DNA of 64,000 bases, taken from contig JACMZG010000008.1 of the NCBI GenBank assembly GCA_018340805.1, forward strand, positions 25,794,967 through 25,858,966. The letters are read 5' to 3'. The translations under genes and the position numbers were made by a program. Each line of letters begins with the position of its first letter. The stretch's first letter is position 1. The notes below the pieces were generated by a model. That model made no database searches, was not told the DNA's origin, and saw only the letters and a list, made by a program, of their open reading frames with translations. Of the stretch, positions 57,808-64,000 are shown piece by piece. The stretch comes from Microvelia longipes (Eukaryota; Arthropoda; Insecta; Hemiptera; Veliidae).

Positions 57808-57846
57808 AACTCTGATGATGACTAATTTTTAGTCGAAAGCTTAGTT
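57808..57846 (+). ncRNA. Hammerhead ribozyme, right arm of foldback copy 2
   Basis: Stem I AACT (57808-57811) pairs with AGTT (57843-57846). Core CTGATGA is at 57812-57818. Stem II GACTAA/TTAGTC (57820-57834) has loop TTT and perfect pairing. GAAA is at 57835-57838, then GC and TT, with predicted cleavage after 57842. Stem III is only A-U and G-C without a loop (AGCU, self-complementary), so a dimer is expected to be the active form. One extra U follows core A9, as in copy 1; extra residues at this site are known in some natural hammerheads. Confidence 0.72.
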
Positions 57847-57967
57847 ATTATATATTATACAATAAAGGACTTTTGTGTAATTAACCTGTTTTTATTTATA
57901 TTTTTTTTTATAAGTCCACAAAAAGAAACTTCTTAATTGTAATATTTTGTTTATTAACTTGTTTTAG

Positions 57968-58092
57968 AGCACGAGTATCGAGAGCACAGTTCAGACTAGT
58001 AGTATCGATGATATGGGTTACTGGTGCGTTAATGGGAACTCCGATGGCAGTAGCTCTTCGAGTTGTTACTACTGAACCTGATAATATTACAG
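57968..58092 (+). CDS. Kinin-type neuropeptide GPCR, coding exon 3 (TM4 and start of ECL2)
   Basis: Internal exon of 125 bp, too short for a simple ORF scan. The acceptor is ttgttttag (ends 57967) and the donor is ACAG|gtaaaa (58093). The two bases left over from exon 2 (AA) join its first A to make Lys129. The exon then reads ARVSRAQFRL, a basic second intracellular loop, followed by TM4 with W145 (4.50), P154, and MAVALRVV at the start of loop 2. An N-glycosylation site NIT (168-170) sits at the end. Exit phase is 1. The ALRV motif after TM4 is shared by kinin receptors. The remaining receptor (loop 2 cysteine, TM5-TM7, tail) is not in the window: no further exon was recognised between 58093 and 64000. 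Confidence 0.87.
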
Positions 58093-58154
58093 GTAAAATT
58101 CGAATAGTTAGTACTACGAATGCTTATCTAATCTAAAAAGTTAAATGACTTCTT

Positions 58155-58885
58155 TTTACTTTTCCTCATTTATACCGTAGGTATATGGGAGCATTATTTT
58201 GATTACATTAAAAATCCGAAAAAGGGATTTCACCTGAATTATCAGTTTCAGGTGAAATTATGACCTCCTGAGTGGTTTCACAAAGTTATCTGTGTGTGTG
58301 TGTGTGTATTTCTTATCATCGTATCTCTCAGTGCATTATGCTAGAGAATTTAAACTTGGCACACAAATCAATTTTTAGGTTTAATCGTCCTATAAGGAAA
58401 ATAATTTATTTATAACGTCATTAACCCGCTATAATAACAGCAATACTTTCGAAAATTCATTAAAAGCGAAAAATGTTTCGATCTGTTTAAGATTTGTCCC
58501 CCATGTAGTGTTATACATCACCAACATATGAGCTTAGTTTCATCTCATTATCAGCATTTACTCAATTTTTATCGAATGGTTTGTTTAGAACTTTGTGCAA
58601 GTGTATAATTCTAAATTTCCCTTTGCGTAATAAATATTAATTCTAAATTTTTCAATGCGGCAAAAATATCTGTTTAAAAGTTAAGCAGCATCGAGGTCAG
58701 AATAATGTGAATGCATTTACAATTTGAAGAGGACCAAAGTGTGTCCGAAGATGTGTTGCAATATAAATTTGATTATTCTTAAATTCTGAGTACAAACAAA
58801 GCGAGTCCGCTTTGAGGACGCTAGTGAGGACGAGCGAAGCGAATTGATGAGGAAAAGTTCTAAGGAACCTTGTTCTCGATTTTTA
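58155..58885 (+). repeat. 5S-like dispersed repeat, nearly complete but shortened copy
   Basis: Head (tcctcatttataccgtaggtatat), GGGATTTCACCTGAATTATC, the ACGTCATTAACCCGC block and the middle block. The core is decayed (AAAAGTTAAGCAGCATCGAG near 58675). Tail with GACGAGCGAAGCGAATTGATG and an AAGTTCTAAGGAACCTTGTT end. It lies about 60 bp after receptor exon 3. Confidence 0.7.
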
Positions 58886-58889
58886 TTTT

Positions 58890-60035
58890 TACGAACCTAC
58901 TATTAAAGGTACGTAAGGAGAAGTGTTATTGTTCTTCTCAAAATACCACTTAAAGCTTTATAGGCTGTCAGGAAATTTATTTTCATATTGAGTACGTGAA
59001 CCTGAAGATGTGAATTATATTTATATATTTTTTGGAGGTATGCAAGGTATTCCTGTAAGTTAATTATTTGTATTATTATTCAGTGATAAGACGTAAAAAC
59101 TCAAATTAGCTCCGTGTCATTCCATCTCAAATCAACACAAGCAGATTTTTGAACTCGATGTCACCGATTTTAATATGATTTGGCTGACAGGTAGGGGCTA
59201 TAGGAAGAACAAAAATCCAGATTTTTGCATCATTCCGTACAACCATATTACCGCAGTAACGTGCTGTATTTTGTTTTAAAAAAAGGGGGTTTGTTGTCAT
59301 TTTATTTGTCGAAAAATCAATTTTTTGGTAAATAACTTGGATTGAGGCAAAAGTCTGGATTGTTTGTTCTTTCTATAGCGCCTACCTAGCCAGCCAAATG
59401 ATATTAAAATTGAGGCATGACGAGTTTTTACCTGAATTGATTTGATATGAAATAACCCTACATTTTTATCAAATATCCTAAACTAAACGTATTAAAAATA
59501 TTATATTTTACATTTATTTAAAACTTTTATTTGTAGTTTACTAATTTGAAAAAGTTCATTAAGCAGTTTTCACGCTATTAGCTTTTATTGCTACTAAAAA
59601 CTAAGTATTTTGTCTCTCAAGGGATCCCTATTTCTTTCTTAGTTTTTGCGCGACAATTTAAGAAAACCATAACAGTAATTACATTTTCTTGTTTTAACAG
59701 GATAAAGTTGTAGAAACTAAGTAATTATAGATAATATTCAAGAAGTGATAATTGCTTTCTTTATCAAACTTATATGTTGTAACATTATATATTTCTTGAG
59801 ATAAAGGCTTGATTCATCTAGCAATAATTAATTGGTTTGTTATAATATTGTCGCTCAGAGGGCAATATCCGCATATTATGTTTTACCCTCAGCTAAGAGA
59901 AAACTTGATTATTAAGTAATAAAGACTTTATATAACTGCTAATTAAAAATGGAGCAAGTATATTAAAGTATATGAAAAGATAAAAATCAGTACTCGGATG
60001 TGTGTGTTAATGAAAGGTCTACTCCTTTATAAATA
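58890..60035. other. AT-rich stretch without genes
   Basis: No exon or element recognised. 59130-59450 contains two related blocks in inverse orientation (TTGGCTGACAGGTAGGGGCT and GCGCCTACCTAGCCAGCCAA), suggesting a decayed foldback of about 320 bp. Confidence 0.45.
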
Positions 60036-60037
60036 TA

Positions 60038-60268
<231 letters not shown>

Positions 60269-60899
60269 TTCGCCTACATTAAAATAAAATATCTACTTCC
60301 AGCAAATTGACTCTTGAGCGTTTTAATTACCATTATAATTTGGTAACTATTACCCAAAACTGGGAATATTGTTACCACTGTATATTGAAAATATTGAAAT
60401 ATATTAAATATTGAAAATTTTGTAAACTGCAATGTATCATTCAAAATTTAGAATTAATATCACTATATTCCAGTAGTTCTTCATCAAGATATGATGAACT
60501 TATGACTTAACAATGACTTATGTCGTTGAGTTAATTTTGTAACAAAAATTTATGTTTATTAATTTATTATGCAATTTTTAAAATGTACAGAGAAACTCTT
60601 TAGAGAATTCCAAAATAAGGCGCTCATGAATAATACACTAAAGAAAAATAACAAAAATAAACCACAATGATCTATAAAAGAAAATAAACTTTCTGACTAG
60701 TTATGAAAATTAAACAAAAATTACTTAAATAAAACATAAATTTGAAAGACCAAAAATAACGCAGTAATAAAAAGGACATAAAATCAAGCTGAGATTTATA
60801 TCATAGTAAGGCTTGAAATACTAGTAGTAAAAATAAACATATTTTCCTTTGGAAATTGGCTAAAAAACTAGAACGGGTATTAAAATAAAAATGAGGGGT

Positions 60900-62500
60900 A
60901 AAACAATCATTCCAGACATGAAACTAAATCTTAATCAGAGGAAGGAATAGACGTTTCTAAACAAAACCATTGAAAATCTCACTAAGAGAACGACTTTAAG
61001 GACACTTGTAAGGGTACATTGGTAGAGTCAATGGGCAATGAGTTAAGAGAGGAATACACAACGGGCAGAGATAGATAGATCACGAATATAAAAAAACTCA
61101 CCGAGATTAGGAGGAAGGATATAAACATTATACAGGACTTTTGGACAAATCAGGCTACTGGATAAACACTTAGAAAGAGAAACTCGTTAGACGGACACTC
61201 TTACTCAAGTATAAAGGAACACGTATAGTTATAAGAATAATAAATACGACTAAAGAAATATCGAATGTAACACATTCCAATAAACATTGAACATTGGATG
61301 TTTTCGATGGAAGATGACATGACTTGAGGCAAGTTATTCCAGGTTGGCGTTGCCTATTTGAGATATAGACGAATTATAGATTTATCGAGATGAATAGACT
61401 TCCTATTCATGGAGTAGACGAATCGAGAGAAAGACTACGATAATTGTTCGAAATAAGTCCTAGGTTTCCAGCAGCCTTATTCAATATGTCTGGGATATAT
61501 TATTTTAAAAAAAGTTTTTATCATCTAACACCAAGGTCGCGAATTGAAGAGACTTTTAGATGGGAACGTTGTTAAAGCTGTAGGAAGACTGTATAGAAGA
61601 CTTGAAACGGTAAAAGAGATGACGTGTGATTTAGAAGGATGGACTTCCATGATGTTAGTTGGGGCTCACTTCTGAACTCAATTAATATCGTCCTTATTAC
61701 AAGAACTCTGGAAATGTTCTTAGAAACCTTAAAATTGTCTGCAAACAATTTGTATTCGCTGCTAAAATTGTTACCTAGGATGAAAATATTATAAAGAAGA
61801 GGACTTAAAATTGGCTCTGGTCAACTAGCCCTTGGTGTTCTAGCTTTCTTTAACTCCAGAAGAAGCTGCGTACGGAGTGGAGCGACAAGATGAAAGACAG
61901 ACAACACAAGTGCGATTTGATAGGTAAAATTTTAACCAGAAGAGGAGGATGGGGTCGAATTTTAAGGATTTCATAGGAATGAGGTAGAGTGTATAAAACG
62001 CTTAAACACTTTTAGAAATACATTTCAAATGGAAATGGGACGATAATTGGAACCAGACGAACAGGAACCATTTTTAGGAATAGGAACATTAAGGGTACAA
62101 TTCCATATAGAAGAAATAATTCCAGTGGATAGGCTTTTGTTAAAAATGGAGGTGGATAAGAGAGATAATGAAACCTAGACCTTAAAGTAAGCAGGAAAAG
62201 ATGCCATCACTTCTTAAGCTACGCCTAGCTTTGATAAAATTTATAGCTTCTAGAACTTGAGTATTAGTAACAAGCGGAATTGAGATAGGGTGTGTGAAGA
62301 GCTTTAGGGTAACATATTCAGAAGAAGGACAAAAGAGGAACGATAATGGTCAAGAAAAATATGACATTTCATTATATCATTTTTATATTTGTTATGGAGT
62401 ATAATTTCAAGTTCAGGACCAGAAATTCTTCGAATCGGACTTAAGAGAATTTTCGATTTTTAATATTATGTGCCAAGAAAATATTGCTTTTACAGAGGCC
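60900..62500 (-). pseudogene. Decayed LINE reverse transcriptase
   Basis: No long ORF, but minus-strand reading gives RT landmarks in order. Near 62270 comes PLVTNTQVLEAINFIKARRS with SDGI (the pre-RT A-I-K-S-G-DGI block). Near 62080-62035 is NVPIPKNG and SNYRPISI. Near 61740 is YKLFADN (from ADD), then RDLGV near 61545 and LNKAAGNLGLISNNYRSLSL near 61450. Stops and frameshifts are frequent. The order and spacing fit a non-LTR reverse transcriptase of Jockey/CR1 breadth; the clade cannot be set and the ends are approximate. 60270-60900 shows nothing else recognisable. Confidence 0.65.
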
Positions 62501-62519
62501 TCGGAAGTGTTAAAATAAT

Positions 62520-63150
62520 TAATATACACTGTTTTGTAAGTACGGAGATATTTACCGGCATAATAATTATTAGAAGTGATAAAAAATCAAGATCTTTAAA
62601 AAACTATTAATTATTAACTGTTATATTAATTATAAATTTTATTAACTGTTAACTTATAAATTATTATCTGCTGTATTTTAGATTTCTGTTAAATTCTTCA
62701 CGCATTGATTAACATAGTTCATTGGTAACCAGATAAAATGTAACCGGCTAAAATGTCCTTAGATAAAATGTACACGAATAAAATGTACCTTAACCGTGAG
62801 GCTTTGGGTAAAACCGGCATCAGTTCACCAGTTCTGTAACTCTACAAATTTGTTAAATCTGATAACTGTCAAGGTGATAATCAGAAAACGACGTGTTTAG
62901 TCACATTATTTATTATGTCAACATATCTTTTGTAAGCGCAGTGGAATTTTCTATAATGATATCAACATCATCAATGTCTTTCCACTAATTTAACCTTTAT
63001 TTAGCTGAGCCAGAGCCGGTTTTTGGCAATAATGTCATCTAGAGTGCGGGGTGAAATGTTGAGTCTTTCAGTTCATAGGAATCTGACTAATGTTTTTGAT
63101 TTTTTAAGAAATATGTGAATACTTATCCCATAGATTCATACAGTACACGG
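62520..63150. other. AT-rich stretch without genes
   Basis: Nothing firm. The word ATAAAATGTACC recurs as a short cluster near 62735-62790. Confidence 0.45.
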
Positions 63151-63189
63151 CACAGCTCAGTTTATGTTAATTTTAGCGCATTTTCTTTG

Positions 63190-63350
63190 AAGCATAAGAA
63201 AAATTAAACAACTAGTAGTGACGCTACTACTTAGGTTATTAAATGTGAACCGAAAACTTAAGAAAAAATTGGATTGATATGCAAGAAAGCACGCATTTCA
63301 AAGAAAATTCGTCTGGGTTGCGGACCTCCGCGCCAGAATTATTTAAACGT
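63190..63350. repeat. MITE right-end fragment plus foldback arm
   Basis: 63190-63245 matches the right end of the MITE at 503-697 (GTAGTGACGCTACTACTTAGGTTATTAA). 63270-63350 is an arm of the GGCGCGG foldback family ending GGACCTCCGCGCCAGAATTA. Same neighbour order as at 319-697, inverted. Confidence 0.6.
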
Positions 63351-63359
63351 TAGAATTTA

Positions 63360-63992
63360 AGTACTGTAAATAAAGACGATAAAAAAATTAGCGCCGGTAC
63401 CAATATTTGAACCCTTAGCTTTGAGTAGTCTTATAAACTTCGGACGGATTTATCTAGTTCAGCACCGAAAACGACACCTACTTAAAAATTATTTTTAATA
63501 ACCATTATTTAAGTTTTCTGTTATTTTCCACGGTTTTTTCGACTTTTTGGTCACTTTAAGTGGCCGTATTGGCTTCAGGACAGGTTCTTCGAATTGATTG
63601 CTCAAAAAGGATATATAATGATGGGTCTGTGTGTCGGGCGATTTCCTTTGGAATGGCGTATACCTTGCTTAACAATCCATTTCTTGTTTTAAGGTTCCGG
63701 TTTATGCTTTATAACTTCAGCAGTTTCTCATTATCAAACACTACTCGTGTTATATTTAAACTAGCGCAAATAATGGTCTGCACTGCCAATTTTAGAGATA
63801 CAGTTTTGTATAACCAACAAGATATACGCATTTCGTAAAAAAAAACCAGAGTTACAAGTACTTGATAATTGAGTTAATGCTCAAGTATTATGTAAAACCG
63901 GAACTTAAGCAAGAAATGGATTTTAAGCACGGAAACACGCATTCCGAAGGAAACTGCCCGACATGCGGACCAACTGCGCCGGCTTTTTAATA
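63360..63992 (-). repeat. Composite repeat plus foldback copy
   Basis: The companion block (63360-63600, with a TTTGAACCC word, the inverse of a B box) is followed by a foldback. Its left arm, near 63615-63690, is GGGTCTGTGTGTCGGGCGAT. Its right arm, 63905-63992, has CCCGACATGCGGACCA and GCGCCGG. The middle shows AGGTTCCGGTTTATGC and its inverse. A 92-codon open frame across it is chance. Confidence 0.6.
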
Positions 63993-64000
63993 AATTGCTA

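Larger units (their letters stand above)
57564..57932. mobile_element. Foldback element with twin hammerhead ribozymes (copy 2)
   Basis: Arms 57564-57724 and 57741-57901 (about 161 bp each) are essentially perfect inverted copies around a 16-bp centre, followed by an unpaired tail of about 31 bp (57902-57932). The 17-bp word TTAATTGTAATATTTTG flanks the element at 57547-57563 and 57933-57949, so it inserted as a unit and recently. Each arm encodes an intact hammerhead core. The plan matches the copy at 6679-7035, and both tails share an AGTCCA word. It ends 35 bp before the receptor exon 3 acceptor. Confidence 0.8.

Overview
This window looks like AT-rich invertebrate nuclear DNA, most likely from an arthropod (probably an insect, though the order cannot be fixed). 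The evidence is a spliced neuropeptide receptor of the arthropod/mollusc kinin-receptor type, split by very long introns, plus arthropod-style retroelements (LOA-like, R1-like and CR1/Jockey-like LINEs, Penelope, mariner, PIF/Harbinger, SINEs) and many long (TA)n tracts. There are no bacterial operons, no CRISPR array and no intact rRNA or tRNA gene.

The only host gene I can support is the receptor, on the + strand. Its first three coding exons are 5556-5792 (TM1-TM2), 43900-44048 (extracellular loop 1, TM3, DRY) and 57968-58092 (TM4, start of loop 2). Introns of 38,107 and 13,919 bp separate them. The phases match exactly, giving 170 codons plus one base; TM5-TM7 lie beyond the right edge. 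Almost everything else in the window is intronic mobile DNA.

The main structure in intron 1 is a nest of insertions at about 24.3-36.3 kb. An R1-like LINE 3' end (minus strand) was split by a PIF/Harbinger-type transposon (TTA duplication, 24480-35800). That transposon was split by a LOA-like LINE (16-bp target duplication, body 25378-35619). The LOA-like 5' region in turn holds a minus-strand CR1/Jockey-type LINE (about 25866-29749). Removing the Harbinger element restores the R1-like reading frame across the junction, which fixes the order of events. Other elements in the window are a deleted mariner (18517-19441), a Penelope-like GIY-YIG fragment (47963-48838), a long tRNA-headed SINE with 14-bp duplications (55757-56714), a shorter tRNA-headed SINE (near 22425-22640) and a decayed minus-strand LINE (about 60900-62500).

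The least ordinary items are two foldback elements, 6679-7035 and 57564-57932. Each carries a hammerhead-ribozyme core in an arm, with a near-zero-length self-complementary stem III and a short unpaired tail. The second has perfect ribozyme copies on both strands and a 17-bp flanking duplication. Also notable is a high-copy dispersed repeat whose core resembles the 5S rRNA internal promoter region and whose tail repeats a GCGAAGCGAG-type word. Several further foldback families and minisatellites are described below. All calls are by eye, without database searches; the decisive searches are named in each finding.
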